DNA of 64,000 nt from Bromus sterilis (GCA_950022295.1 OX465600.1:1736001-1800000), one strand, 5' to 3'; counted from the stretch's first letter, positions 21,024 to 33,288 are shown. Numbers and translations: made by a program. Notes: generated from the sequence alone by a model not told the origin.

Positions 21024-23890
21024 ACCGCCTGCACTGCACATCACATGGGCTGTGGGACAGCACGCGTAGCTACCAACGACAGACATGGCGACATCTGCAT
21101 CTTCTTCCCTAGCTACCAAACCCATCCATGGAACCACCCCCCCTCCCCTCTTTCGATTGGTAGGCAGATGCACTTGTAGTTTGATGGAGCTCTCACCAGT
21201 TCATTCGTTTCATGGATGGATCTGCTATGCAGTGGAAAGAGGCAGCCCAGACCATGACACGTGTTCCCGGAAACATGCATGCAGATGGGCAATGGATGTA
21301 TGTTCATGCATGCATGCATGCGTTGCAAATCCACCGATCTATCCATGGAACCGGTCGGCGCACGCGTACGGCGTACCATAGTCATATGTCGCATGTCGCA
21401 TAGTCATATGTCGGCATGCGTGCGTACCTTTCTCGGATTAGGGGGTGACAAGTAGCGGAAGCTCTCAAAGAAGGCTCTAGCGCTGAAGCAAAATCGCGCG
21501 TCGCTTTGGATCTAAAAGAGAAATCTCTCCGTGCTCGAATATTTGATAAGCGGTAAAGGAAGGCAGCTTGTGCCCTTTCAAAGGAGCAAATCCGAGTCAT
21601 TCGCGCCATGGCGGGAGTGCCCCTTAGAAAGGAGGAGTACAGGTGCACCGCAGGGACTCTTGTTCTTGACCAACATATATAACCGGGCATATGTTCGAGG
21701 AATCATTCAACTCCGGCAGTGAGCAGATCAAGCTCGATCCGTTCTGGCGTTCTCGATCACTACTTTCGTGAAGACAACATGGCAAGGACAAAGGTAGGCG
21801 TGGATGAACTTCTGTCATTGTAGTATGATTTCTATAGTAGAACATGTCAATTTTGACCAATCTGATGACCTATTTATGTCCAAGTACATGTAAGATTACA
21901 TTAACGCTGCATGCATATCATGTATTTGATGATTTAATATAAGGTATAAAATGAAGATATTTAAAATGTGATCGATCACGTACTGTTGGTGAACGTGTGC
22001 ACGCACTCCTTGGACATCCATCCCATCGTCCATGCATCCTTCCTTCCTACCTAACTTTGCTTCCTTGCCTGTCACTAGATGTTACACGTGGTCGCCGCCA
22101 CCGTCCTTGCGTCCTCCGTCGGCGCATTCCATGGTCCCGTTTTGCTTGTGGTTGGTTGCATTGCACGTACGTACGTAGCGGGGGCCCGATCAACTAACTA
22201 GATCTGTGAGCTGAGAGGATTCCTCACATCCCTGGTCGATCGATCCTTCTTCTTGTAAGTATGTCCACAGCCCTCCTTTCACATCAGCATATATATAGTG
22301 CTCTTGTCCACGCAGCGCAGAGATTGGATTTGATCAAAAGAACGGGTCCGTCAAGGGCCACATTCCATAGATCCGCTAGCTAGACACCCAATGAGAGATT
22401 CCTGGGGGAGTTTGATATCTGTTCCTTGGAAAAGCACCTGCACATCCATCCACGAGTCGTGAAGGATGCAGTGCACGCGGGCACCGCAATGCCAACAGCA
22501 ACAGCAAACACGAGAGAGAGAGAGAGGTGTCAAAGTCGCGACGGCAACACGGTCGGTCGGTCGGTCGGTGGAACGACGCCGGTAGAGAGCCGTCGGAATC
22601 GCGCGCGGATCGACGACGGCCGGGTACAATAATGAACGTGTCCCCAAGACGAAGACGGTCTCATCGCTCATCGGCATCACATTCCTTCCCCCTGATCATC
22701 CTGTTATTGTGATCGTTTGCCAGCCCAGAGGAAAACGTTGCTCACCGCTCACGAACGCATACGTTGCATGGCTTCTCATACTGGTAATGCATGGATGGAT
22801 GATCAACAACAATTTGTTCATCATGCTATTGTATACATGCATGCAACGGAGGACACATTCCAAGTTCTACAAATACCAAAAAGCTACTCCAATCAGGAAA
22901 CTGATCGGTTTCTACAAGAAACTTGTGCACATTGCACAGCAAGGATTCAATGGATCAAAACACGGCCACGCTGCTGCTGCTGTAGGTGCGTGAAGGTGGA
23001 TGAGCGTAGCCATCGCGGGAACAGTATACTGGAAGGATGCGGTGCACGCACCGCCATAGCAACAGTTAGATCGAGGCAGTGCGCTCGGATACCACCAGCA
23101 AGCGATGTGGCCAAACCAAGCGTGGCTAGGGCATCTTCAATCCAAACCGCAAAAATTGACATTGTAAATATCCGCAGACAAGATAAGGAAGGGAGAAATC
23201 CAATGCTATATTCGGACATGTTTTCCTTTGGTTTTAATTGCTTTCGGTTGTTGAGAGGATAGAGGTAGAGGGGGCCACGGCGAGAGAAAGAGGGTGCTCC
23301 TCGGTGAGATCGGGAGGGGCGGCATGAAGGTCTCGGTGGCGCATAACAACATCGGGGAGTGACGCGATGCATAGGTGCAGCCCAATGAGGAGGGGTACGA
23401 CCGGAGGCATCAGCTTGGCCCCGTGGTTGCTTTTAGTTGAACATACAGATGATAGAACTCTTGTCAAACCCCAATATACATACCAAATTCGAATATATTG
23501 AATGCTCCATAAACATATAAAAAAACTCCGTTTAAATGATAAAAATGATCCGAACACTATGGTTCAAACATATACAAACTCTTTGAGGGTTCTACCCTTA
23601 GACCTTCGACAGTTGATCCACGCCTAGACTCAACAAGTTCTCTCCATTCGAGTCCATCTGTAACAATGTATACGTTCAAACAGTAGCAAACACACAAGGC
23701 ACGCCCGAACAGGAACCGTCGGAATCGCCACTCCACACTGGTTGGACAGACATACCGTCGAGCACGCACGGGGGTACAATGATCAGGTCATGAATTAAGA
23801 CAATTTCATTGATTAACACCAGAGAGATTCCTTGTGAAAGCATGTACTTCATCTATTCTCATTGATCAACACCGGAGAGATTCCTTGTGA

Positions 23891-24003
23891 ATGCATGTAC
23901 TTCCTCTGTTTATAATTGTAAGATGTTTTAGCTTCTTTTTGAATCGGATATATATAGACGCGTCTTAGTGTGTATATCCATTCTTTTTATTTCGTATGTA
24001 GTT
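23891..24003. mobile_element. Half of a Stowaway MITE
   Basis: Starts CTTCCTCTGTTTATAATTGTAAGATG and continues CGCGTCTTAGTGTGTATATCCATT to TTCGTATGTAGT, the left half of a very common Triticeae Stowaway type. The mirrored right half is missing. Confidence 0.6.
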
Positions 24004-24109
24004 TGTGTTGAAATATCCATTCATTTCAGCTCGCGAATGGTAAAACTGGCCCGCACAGTTTAATACGATTGAATGCGGGAGGTTTGAGGATCCACATTAA
24101 CTATTTGCC

Positions 24110-25375
24110 AACCTGATCCTGCCCGTCCCGTCCCTCCTCCCCCCTCCTCACTCCAGTCCCGCGCGGCGGCGCCGCCGCCGCACCGGACGGCCCGGCCCTC
24201 TCCTCACCTTCGAAGCCCCCACGCCTCCTCATCCCTCCTGTCGTCGTAGAAAACATCGTTGGGAAAAGCCCTGGCGGCCCGGCGGCGGTGGATCCTCCTC
24301 AGCCGCGATGTGGTGCGGGGCGGCGGCGCCAACCCGGACGATTCGACGGTGGTGCAGCGAGTTGGCGGCGGCCGGCGTGTCTCTGCGTGAAGGCGGCGGC
24401 AGTAGGCATGCCCGATTCGGCCTTCGGGCTTGGACGGGTAAACATGCCCGTACGATCTGCTGCTTCCCGTTCGCCTCGACGACGGATCTTGGAGGCACTC
24501 TTGGGCCAATCACGCGGCACGAGGAGACCTAGGGTTCCGTCCCTGGGCATGGTGGTGGCGGCGTCCTCTTCCGCCGGAGGGTGTCGGCCTGGCTGGATGG
24601 GTTGGATCGTTGATCCATCATCCGGTACCGACGACGGTCCTAGGGTTACTCTGATGCCAAGATGAAGAACTACTGCGCTCCTGACCTCTTTGATTTGGCC
24701 AGAGTGTCGGGTTTCGAAAGGCTCCGACGGCGATCTCCCACTGGCGTTAATGCCTAGAGATTGCTGGATCGGGTGGTATTCGGTCGTGCCGAAAAAATTG
24801 GCGCGAAGCTCTACTCTGTTGCCATCATGGGAAAATCCATGGTGAAGTCAGAGGGAGAATGTCATGGAAGCTGTGATCGGACGACTGACAATGGTGTTCG
24901 GAGCCTTTGCGTTGATGAGGAACTGGCTCGGAGTTTCAGGAATCATGGCAACAGTATGTAAGCGGGGGGGCGACAACACATGTGAAGTTCAAAGTCCTAC
25001 CTTTCAGGGTGAAAATCCAAGGTATGACCTTAACTGGTTGTGTCTGGCAATGGTCTTGCTGAAGACATTGTTTTGAGAGCGGGGACTATCTTCAGGGTGA
25101 AAACCTAAGGTCTGGCCTTAATTGGTTGTGCCTGGCACTGACCTTCTTGAATGCGTTGCTTTTGAAGAATTGGAAATCAGGTATTGGCTTGGTGGTGGTT
25201 GGACTGCGGATGCAAAGATTGTAATTCTGTAGCGGGACTATTTTTTTTATTTTTTATTTTTTTTGGTTGGTTGAGTGCATCCGTATTGCCTTTTGGGCAT
25301 TGTGTAGTTGCAGAGTCCGGATGTAATTGGTATCTTTTCGATATTAATATATTCTCCTTTTCCAAAAAAATCATT
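24110..25375 (+). mobile_element. LINE-like non-coding retroelement, poly-A end
   Basis: A GC-rich block (24115-24660) passes into text ending GATATTAATATATTCTCCTT and TTCCAAAAAAA at 25345-25370, a 3' tail seen on many Triticeae non-LTR retrotransposons. The overall layout matches the 7208-8086 insertion. No reverse transcriptase is encoded; the open frames in the GC-rich part are present on both strands and have no domain. A target duplication was not found, so the left boundary is approximate. Confidence 0.45.
25004..25167 (+). repeat. Tandem duplication of about 86 bp within the retroelement
   Basis: TTTCAGGGTGAAAATCCAAGG to TTAACTGGTTGTGTCTGGCA to TTGCTGAAGACATTG is repeated as CTTCAGGGTGAAAACCTAAGG to TTAATTGGTTGTGCCTGGCA to TTCTTGAATGCGTTG. 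The copies differ at scattered positions. Confidence 0.75.
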
Positions 25376-26251
25376 TTTTTAAGCTCACCTAACTAACCGA
25401 ATGCAGCAAATGGTGGTAGTAAGAAAAGAAAAAGGAGAGGCGAATGGTTAGATGGTCCTGGGTAGCTAATTAAGCTGCGTGCACATCACATGGGCCGTGT
25501 GGGGGCAGCATATCATAGGGGCTACCACCAACGACAGACATGGCGATCGACAAGTGCATCTTCTTCTTCCCTACAAAACCCATGCATGGAGCCCTCGTTC
25601 GGCATGCAGATGAGATGCACTTGTAACTTGGTCGAGGTTTCACCAGTTGGTTTCATGGATCGATCTGCAGTACGTGTAATCGTCGAGTACGAAAAAGCCT
25701 AGGCCATTGACACATGTGGCTGCATGTTCGCCGATCTATCTATACATATGGAACCGGCCGGCGCACGTCGTCACATGTGGCATGTGCGTCGGTCTCGTCG
25801 TACCGAACGAACGAAGCCCGCCCGTGTCGTACGTAATTTCCTTTTCACACGCACTGGCACTGGGCGACGAGACGAGATTCAGATCGAAATGCTACACCCG
25901 TATCTCCGGTCTCCCCTCTTCTTTCTTGGGGTATCTGGCTATCATCTATCCATTCATCGAAGCTACCTACCTTTGCTTGCGTGGTAGTACTAGCTGCTTT
26001 TACACGTCATCTACCTATCTATCTATCACCTGTTTGTAGCGCCTATTGCACTCTGTTTTAGGTGATCAACTTGGAGTGCAGAGGGTCCCTCATGTTGTCA
26101 CATTTTCAAAACTTAATTTCAGACACAGTGAGAATGGATTAATTCTTTGCAGTTCTCTCTTGTGCTATGCCACCGTGCGCAATGGCACCCATTCCCTCTG
26201 CCTGCTAGATACGTATACCCGATGGGCTCCTCTCCTCCAAGTTACTTCCTT

Positions 26252-26322
26252 CTTCGTGGAAGCAGCATCCAATTAGTAGAAGCAATGGCTACCTTACAAA
26301 GATAGCCATTGCTTCCACGAAG
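26252..26322. repeat. Overlapping inverted repeats (hairpin)
   Basis: CTTCGTGGAAGCA (26252-26264) is the exact inverse complement of 26310-26322. GAAGCAATGGCTA (26279-26291) is the exact inverse complement of 26303-26315. The shared right arm can pair with either left arm, so two alternative hairpins are possible. Confidence 0.8.
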
Positions 26323-26386
26323 TGATCCGGGTGGGCGGGATCCTCCAAAGTTCCTTCCTTCATCCAAGAAGTGATCGATCTGGCTA

Positions 26387-26480
26387 TTCCTTTTGTTTCC
26401 AAAATAACTGTTTTGGCCTTAGTACAACTTTGTACTAAAGCTAATACAAAGTTGAGACAGTTATTTTGTAACGGAGGAAG
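26387..26480. mobile_element. Stowaway-like MITE, 94 bp
   Basis: Flanked by TA. The left arm TTCCAAAATAACTGTTTTGG mirrors the right arm AGACAGTTATTTTGTAACGG, and a TTAGTACAACTTTGT/ACAAAGTTGAGAC inner part extends the hairpin. The right end is CGGAGGAAG. Confidence 0.75.
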
Positions 26481-27110
26481 TACTCTGCAATTGTTAAGAT
26501 GAGGATGCATTGGCGAATATGGAACGGCGAGTAGCAGCACGCGGCAGAGAGCCGTCGGAATCGCGGCTTGACAGAAGCACACGTATCCAAGATCAAGTCA
26601 CGTTCCAGCATTTTCCCTGTTCCTCGTTGCTTGGATGCGACACCGACAGGATATCCAAGATAGCTTTGCTTCGCGTCGGCGTCTTCAGCCGGCCAGCGAG
26701 ACAGATCACTTTCGATGGTCCAGATGGAATGAATCTTCTTGTGGTTTGTACGTAGCATCGCATCGTACCGTGTACTAGTGACTGTCCGTGCCTCGTCGCT
26801 GCATCTCGTCCACGTCACATTCCGGCAGTTTTCAGTCCCTCGCTGCTTGGATAAGGGAGGACAGAATATGCAAGGCAGCTTGCTTTGCTTCACGTCGGCG
26901 TCTTGGACGGCCGGCCGGCGAGGCAGACCGTCTGCGTCACATTCGTGATCCCGATGTGCTGCACGCAGCCACGCATACACCGTGTGGAGTGCACCGCATC
27001 CGGTGCTCCCAACATTCTGCAGCTTGCACTTGCAGCACCTGCGGCAGGCAGCTGACGCACAGCCTTCTTCGTCCGTCCATCGCATTGTGGTACGGGATGG
27101 ATTGACGGAT

Positions 27111-27141
27111 CAACAACAACAACAACAACAACAACAACAAC
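27111..27141. repeat. (CAA)n microsatellite
   Basis: About ten uninterrupted CAA trinucleotides. Confidence 0.9.
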
Positions 27142-28470
27142 GCATCGTGCATGCTCTTGTGTGTGGTACAAATGAGCTAAGATTGGAGGAGGGACTGAAG
27201 AACAGGCAGATTGAGCCCGTGCATTACAAATTTACAATGCTCACGCAGATGTGTTGTGGTCAGACTCAGGCAGACAAGGCGCTAGCTGGTAACTCTCCAA
27301 CCATGCTGCTACTGAGAGGCGTTGTGGTCAGACTCAGGCAGACAAGGCGCGGCGCCCGTCGGAATCGCCACTCGACAGTGGCCCGACAGGCATACCGTAC
27401 GTCGACCACGTAGTATGGTATAGTACGCGGCACAATGATCAGGTCGCAAATCAACACACTCTCGTCGTTAATTAACACCAGTACGTACGTGAGATTCCCT
27501 GTGAAAGTCCGTCCGTATATGTGTTCCTAGCTAAGAAGCTAGTATAAAAGTCTAGTATTTTACAGGTCCTAGTCGTCCGTCCTTGTGTCGTTGGTTGGCA
27601 AATTCCATGCATGGTCTCGGATTGCTTGTGTTGCACGTACGTACTTGGGTCTTGGGGCCTGATCAATCAAACAGATGGGTCGGAGAGGAGAGCATCTCAT
27701 TGTACTTGTGGCCTTGTGGGTATCTTGCAGCTATATATGCATGCGTATCGGCCGGATGGGTTTCTTCAAATTGGTGTAAGCGTCCACATTTCAGTGAGAT
27801 GCATGGGATTGGCAGGAGGAACAACGCAAGGGCTAGCTTCCAAGGATCCAAGTCAATGAGCACATACATACCCAATCAGACTCAGAGATTCCCCTGACAC
27901 ACAGAGAGCACTGGTATGAGTTGGTCGAACAAACAGAGGGCCGTCGGAATCAAGACGACAGTGCGGTGAAACGAAGAACAACGGCATTGAGCTGCTAGTT
28001 ATAGGTGTGTTGCTTGCTACTACTAACGTCCCTGCATCCGCGTACTCTGCTTAATTACAAGCTGATGCATGTACATGCTGCTACACCCTGCCTGATTGGA
28101 CCTTTTTACTGTTCTGACCCCTTTTCTAATTTTTAACACGATTTAACCCCGTTTTAAATTTTTAACACGATCCACTAGTAGAAAACAGGGCTTTGGTTCA
28201 GGCCTCTCCAGCCGATTTGTCCCGGTTGTGCCACGAACAGAAACCCATGGGGTCATACGTCCCGGTTCGTGTGCCCGGGGGCCTGGCCGGGCCTCGTGGA
28301 GCATTGGTCCCGGTTCGTCTGGGGGCATATGTTCCGGTTCTAGACAAGAACCGGGACCAATGGGCCTCGCTCCTGGCCCATAACCACTAGTCCCGGTTTG
28401 TAGCTCAACCCGGGACGAAAGGCTGGCAATTAGTACTGGTTCCAGCCACAAACCGGGACTAATGTTTTGG

Positions 28471-28479
28471 CTATATATA
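28471..28479 (+). promoter_or_regulatory. TATA box at the 5' end of the CACTA element
   Basis: CTATATATA directly follows the last subterminal repeat (AACCGGGACTAATG), about 390 bp before the first coding exon, as expected for the element's main promoter. Confidence 0.5.
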
Positions 28480-28860
28480 CCCTTCGCCGGCGAGCACTCC
28501 ACTGGTGCTCTGTTTTTTCGAGGAGGGCAAGGGGAGGGCTTTGTGGTGCTCTAGCTCACCTCTTATGCACATGAGGTGTTCGATGAAATGCCCGAGCCAC
28601 ACTACTTAAGCTTTCTCCTCTCCAAACTCGACTTTCAAGCTCCATTTTTCTTAAGATTTGTCCAGATTTAGCGGTCCGTCACGTCCCATCCCCGTCTTCA
28701 CCACCGTCGATCACCCGCGCCGATCTCGTCGCCGGCACCACCGTGGTGAGCCTCTTGTTCTTATCTTCTTTATAAAAGAAAAAAAATTATTACTTGTATT
28801 ATTAGATAGATAATTGTCTAATTTTCTTACTTGTATTATTGCTTGTTATTATATAGTGCG

Positions 28861-29329
28861 ATGGTTATGGTATCCGCCCCCGTCGGCCCTCGTCCTCTCT
28901 ATGATTCGGATGTGGTATATATTATCTTTTATAACTATTTGTTTCATTTAGTGTTTATGGTGATTATGCCGACACCAACTTGACATAGATGTATTTATCT
29001 AGGAGGTATGTGAACCGGATATTACATACGACCCTCTTGTCGAGAGGTTAAATTTAGTTGAAGAAGAAAACAAGTATTTAAAAGAAAAATTAAAAAGAGT
29101 TGAAGAAGAGAAGAAAAGAGTTGAAGAAGAGAAGATGATATTGGAGTTGCATGTTGCGGATGTCGTAGAAGATCACAAGATCAAAATGGATGCAATGCGC
29201 TTGAAGATTAGAAAGTTTAGAAAATATGCCATTCATAGCGAGGCTTGGTATCATTATGCCATTGGATCAATTGTTACCTTGGTTGCGATTATGATCGCAT
29301 TTGTTGTTGCACTGAAATGTTTTACATAG
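28861..29329 (+). CDS. CACTA-borne small coiled-coil protein with C-terminal membrane span
   Basis: Two-exon model: 28861-28914 (MVMVSAPVGPRPLYDSDV), an 88-bp GT-AG intron, then 29003-29329, giving 126 residues in frame. Exon 2 begins EVCEPDITYDPLVERLNLVE and runs into a charged coiled coil rich in Lys and Glu (about residues 33-80, repeated RVEEEK). A single hydrophobic span near the C-terminus follows (SIVTLVAIMIAFVVALK), ending CFT. It sits between the 5' subterminal array and the transposase, in the same orientation. The reading frame and splice sites are intact. The function is unknown. It could be a separate protein or an upstream part of the transposase transcript; the stop argues for separate translation. 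Confidence 0.65.
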
Positions 29330-29475
29330 TTTCAATGTATGGTTTAATTAGATGCTCTGGAGAGCTATATATTGTTCAATGAGAACTATGTATGTACTTT
29401 GGTTTTAATGTGATGATAAACTTCTATTAATTTGGTCACTTATATATTCATGATGTTCTGTAATAATGCACGCAG

Positions 29476-32400
29476 ATGAACCGGCAATGGATGTATGGTG
29501 ACAGACACACCTCCGAGTACATTGAGGACGTGCATGATTTTCTCGAAGTGGCTGAGGCAAACAAGCAGAATGGTTTTATGTGTTGTCCATGCTCTATATG
29601 TGGGAATACGAAGTCTTACTCTGACTTGAAAACCATTCACGCCCACCTGCTTTATAAGGGATTCATGCCACACTATAATGTTTGGACCAAGCACGGAGAA
29701 ATAGGGGTTACGATGGAAGACGGCGAAGAAGAAGAGTACGATGAAAACTATGTGCCCCCTGAATACGGTGATGCTGCAACGCGGGAAGCTGAAGATCAAG
29801 AGGGACCAGACGATGTGCCTGATGATGATCTCCGCCGGGTCATTGTTGATGCAAGGAGACAATGTGAAAGTGAAAAGGAGAAGCTGAAGTTCGATCAGAT
29901 GTTAGAGGATCACAAAAAAGGGTTGTACCCCAATTGCGAAGATGACAACACAAAGCTCGATACCGTACTGGAATTGCTGCAGTGGAAGGCAAAGTATGGT
30001 ATACCTGACAAGGGATTTGAGGATGTACTGAAAATATTTAAGAAGAGGCTTCCAAAGGATAACGAATGGCCCGACAGTACGTACGCAGCAAAGAAGGTCG
30101 TATGCCCTCTAGGATTGGAGGTGCAGAAGATACATGCATGCCCTAATGACTGCATCCTCTACCGCGGTGCGTACGAGGATTTGAATGCATGCCCGGTATG
30201 CGGTGCATTGCGGTATAAGATCAGACGAGATGACCCTGGTGATGTTGACGGCGAGCCCCCCAGGAAGAGGGTTCCTGCCAAAGTGATGTGGTATGCTCCT
30301 ATAATACCACGGTTGAAACGTCTGTTCATGAACAAAGAGCATGCCAAGTTGATGCGATGGAACAATGAAGACCATAAGAAAGACGGGAATTTGAGACACC
30401 CCGCTGATGGGTCGCAGTGGAGAAAAATCGAGAGAAAGTACCGGGCTGAGTTTGGAGATGACCCAAGGAACGTATGGTTTGGTTTAAGCGCGGATGGCAT
30501 TAATCCTTTCGGGGAGCAGAGGAGCAATCACAACACCTGACCCGTGACTCTATGTATGTATAACCTTCCTCCTTGGGTGTGCATGAAGCGGAAGTTCATT
30601 ATGATGTCAGTTCTCATCCAAGGCCCTAAGAAACCCGGCAACGACATTGATGTGTACCTAAGGCCATTAGTTGAAGAACTTTTACAGCTGCGGAATGGAA
30701 ACGGTGTACGTGTGTGGGATGAGCACAAACAGGAGGAATTTGACCTGCATGCGTTGCTGTTTGTAACCATCAATGATTGGCCTGCTCTCAGTAACCTTTC
30801 AGGACAGACAAACAGGGGATACCACGCATGCACGCACTGTTTAGCTGACACCGAAAGTATATACCTGGACAAATGCAGGAAGAATGTGTACCTGGGGCAT
30901 CGTCGATTTATTCCGACCAACCATCAATGTCGTAAGAAAGGCAAGCATTTCAAAGGCGAGGTAGATCACCGGAAGAAGCCCGTCATGCGTACCGGTGATC
31001 ACGTACTTGCTATGGTCAATGATTTACACGTAATATTTGGAAAGGGTCTCGGCGGACTATCTGTTCCGAATGATGACGAGGGAAGCGCACCCATGTGGAA
31101 AAAGAAATCTATATTTTGGGACCTACCCTACTGGAAACACCTAGATGTCCGCTCTTCAATCGACGTGATGCACGTGATGAAGAACCGTTGCGTGAACCTG
31201 CTAGGCTTCTTGGGCGTGTATGGGAAGACAAAAGATACACCGGAGGCACGGGAGGACCTGCAATGTTTGCACGAAAAAGACGGCATGCCTCCAAAGCAGT
31301 ATGAAGGTCCTGCCAGCTACGCTCTTACCAAAGAAGAGAAGGAAATCTTCTTTGAATGCCTGCTCAGTATGAAGGTCCCGTCTGGCTTCTCGTCGAATAT
31401 AAAGGGAATAATAAATATGGCCGAGAAAAAGTTTCAGAACCTAAAGTCTCATGACTGCCACGTGATTATGACACAACTGCTTCCGGTTGCATTGAGGGGG
31501 CTTCTACCGGAAAACGTTCGATTAGCCATTGTTAAGCTATGTGCATTCCTCAATGCAATCTCTCAGAAGGTGATCGATCCAGAAATCCTACCAAGGCTAA
31601 GGAGTGATGTGGCGCAATGTCTTGTCAGTTTCGAGCTGGTGTTCGCACCATCCTTCTTCAATATCATGACGCACGTCCTAGTTCATCTAGTCGACGAGAT
31701 TTTCATTCTGGGCCCCGTATTTCTACACAATATGTTCCCCTTTGAGAGGTTCATGGGAGTTCTAAAGAAATATGTTCGTAGCCGCGCTAGGCCAGAAGGA
31801 AGCATCTCCATGGGCCATCAAACAGAGGATGTCATTGGATTTTGTGTCGACTTCATTCCTGGGCTTAAGAAGATTGGTCTACCTGAATCGCGGTATGAGG
31901 GGAGACTGACTGGAAAAGGCACGATTGGAAGAGACTCAATAATATGCAGGGACGGACATTCTTGGTCTCAAGCACACTACACAGTTCTACAGAACTCTAT
32001 CTTGGTGGCCCCGTATGTCGATGAACACAAGAACAGTCTGCGCTCCAAACACCCAGAGGAGTGTGACGACTGGATTACACATGAACACATCAGGACTTTC
32101 GGCGATTGGTTGGAAACACGTGTCAGAGGTGACAACACTGTTTCTGATGAGTTGTTCTCGTTGTCCAGGGGACCATCTTCAACTGTATTGACTTACAAAG
32201 GATACGAGATAAATGGGAATACATTTTACACGATCGCCCAAGATCAAAAGAGCACCAACCAAAACAGCGGTGTCCGCTTTGATGCAGCAACCAAGAGGGG
32301 AAATGACACATATTATGGTTACATAGTAGACATATGTGAACTTGACTACGGACATGATCTTAAGGTCCCTTTGTTTAAGTGCAAATGGGTCAATCTGTCA

Positions 32401-32787
32401 GGAGGCGGGGTACAGGTAGACCCACAGTACGGAATGACAACAGTGGATCTAAACAATCTTGGGTACACAGACGAACCATTCGTCCTAGCCAATGATGTGG
32501 CGCAGGTTTTCTATGTGAAGGACATGTGTACCAAACCGAGAAAAAGAAAAGATATGGAAGCGAATACATCATACGATGAGCCAAAGCGCCACATAGTTCT
32601 TTCAGGAAAAAGAGACATCGTGGGATTGGAGGGCAAGACGGACATGTCTGAAGATTATGAAAAGTCTCATGAAATTCCTCCCTTCAAAGTCAAGGCTGAT
32701 CCAAGCACCCTGTTAAGCGATGAAGAATATTCATGGTACGGCGCAATAAGCAAAGGACACAAGCGAAGAAAAAGTGAAGACAGATGA
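29476..32787 (+). pseudogene. CACTA transposase (TnpD/TNP2 type), one nonsense codon
   Basis: A single open unit of 1104 codons broken only by TGA at 30538-30540, where a Trp is expected between QRSNHNT and PVTLCMYNLPPW; the frame is unchanged across it. Residues 1-75 resemble the transposase-associated domain (MNRQWMYGDRHTSEYIEDV; CCPCSICGN). The Tnp2 transposase core follows, with HACPNDCILYRG, CPVCGALRYK and GLSADGINPF. A DUF4218-like part (CHVIMTQLLPVALRGLLPE; NMFPFERFMGVLKKYVR) and a DUF4216-like C-terminus (YYGYIVDICELDYG; VPLFKCKWVNLSGGG) come next. The ATG follows a GCACGCAG acceptor-like site, so an upstream non-coding exon is likely. The enzyme would cut the CACTA ends. With the stop it yields an N-terminal fragment, barring readthrough. 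Confidence 0.93.
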
Positions 32788-32891
32788 AGTCAGAAATGGT
32801 TGAAAATTGATGATGTGGCTTTGAATGGTTCATTTTGAACACACAAAAAGTCTGGATTTCAAATAAGTTCAAAAAAATAAAATCCCTTTGT

Positions 32892-33288
32892 AGATAGATC
32901 AACAAAACACACGGTTCTCCTGCATACAGCCCGACTGTGGCTCGTGAGTGCCCGCATATCAAATGCACCGTCGGGTTGTATGCAGGGAATCCGAATGATT
33001 TGTATTTGGTCGATGAACTGAAGGATTTCTAGATATATCAACAAAACACACGGTTTCGCCTGCATACAGCCCAACTGTGGCTCGTGAGTGCCCGCACATC
33101 AAATGCACCGTTGGGCGTATGCAGACCAATCCGAATGATTTGTATTTGGTCGATGAACTGAAGGATTTCTAGATATATCAACAAAACTCACGGTTTCGCC
33201 TGCATACAACCTAACTGTGGCTCGTGAGTGCCCGCACATCAAATGCACCGTTGGGCGTATGCAGGCCAATCCGAATGATTTGTATTCG
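32892..33288 (+). repeat. Three tandem copies of a 140-bp unit after the transposase
   Basis: Copies start at 32892, 33031 and 33171 with AGATATATCAACAAAAC or close variants and contain CTGTGGCTCGTGAGTGCCCG and GGTCGATGAACTGAAGGATT. The third copy stops about 20 bases early. Copies two and three are closer to each other than to the first. They lie 105 bp past the transposase stop, probably in its 3' UTR. Confidence 0.9.

Larger units (their letters stand above)
21030..27960. repeat. Large diverged duplication of a non-coding region
   Basis: Blocks in 21.03-23.85 kb reappear in 25.47-27.97 kb in the same orientation. Examples are TGCACATCACATGGGC and CCAACGACAGACATGGCGA (21046/25479), CACTTGTAnnTTG to CACCAGTT, ATGGAACCGG to CGGCGCACG (21345/25748), CGTCCTTG to TTGCACGTACGTAC (22105/27578) and CATACCGT to ACAATGATCAGGTC (23750/27390). 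The word CCGTCGGAATC marks five places: 22590, 23716, 26552, 27356 and 27941. Further local duplications exist (26580-26720 against 26795-26940; 23811-23860 against 23861-23910). No protein-coding gene is convincing. Confidence 0.6.

Noticed and set aside
28193..28502. Open frames of 65 and 119 codons at the CACTA left end
   Set aside because: They run through the subterminal repeat array and have no domain.
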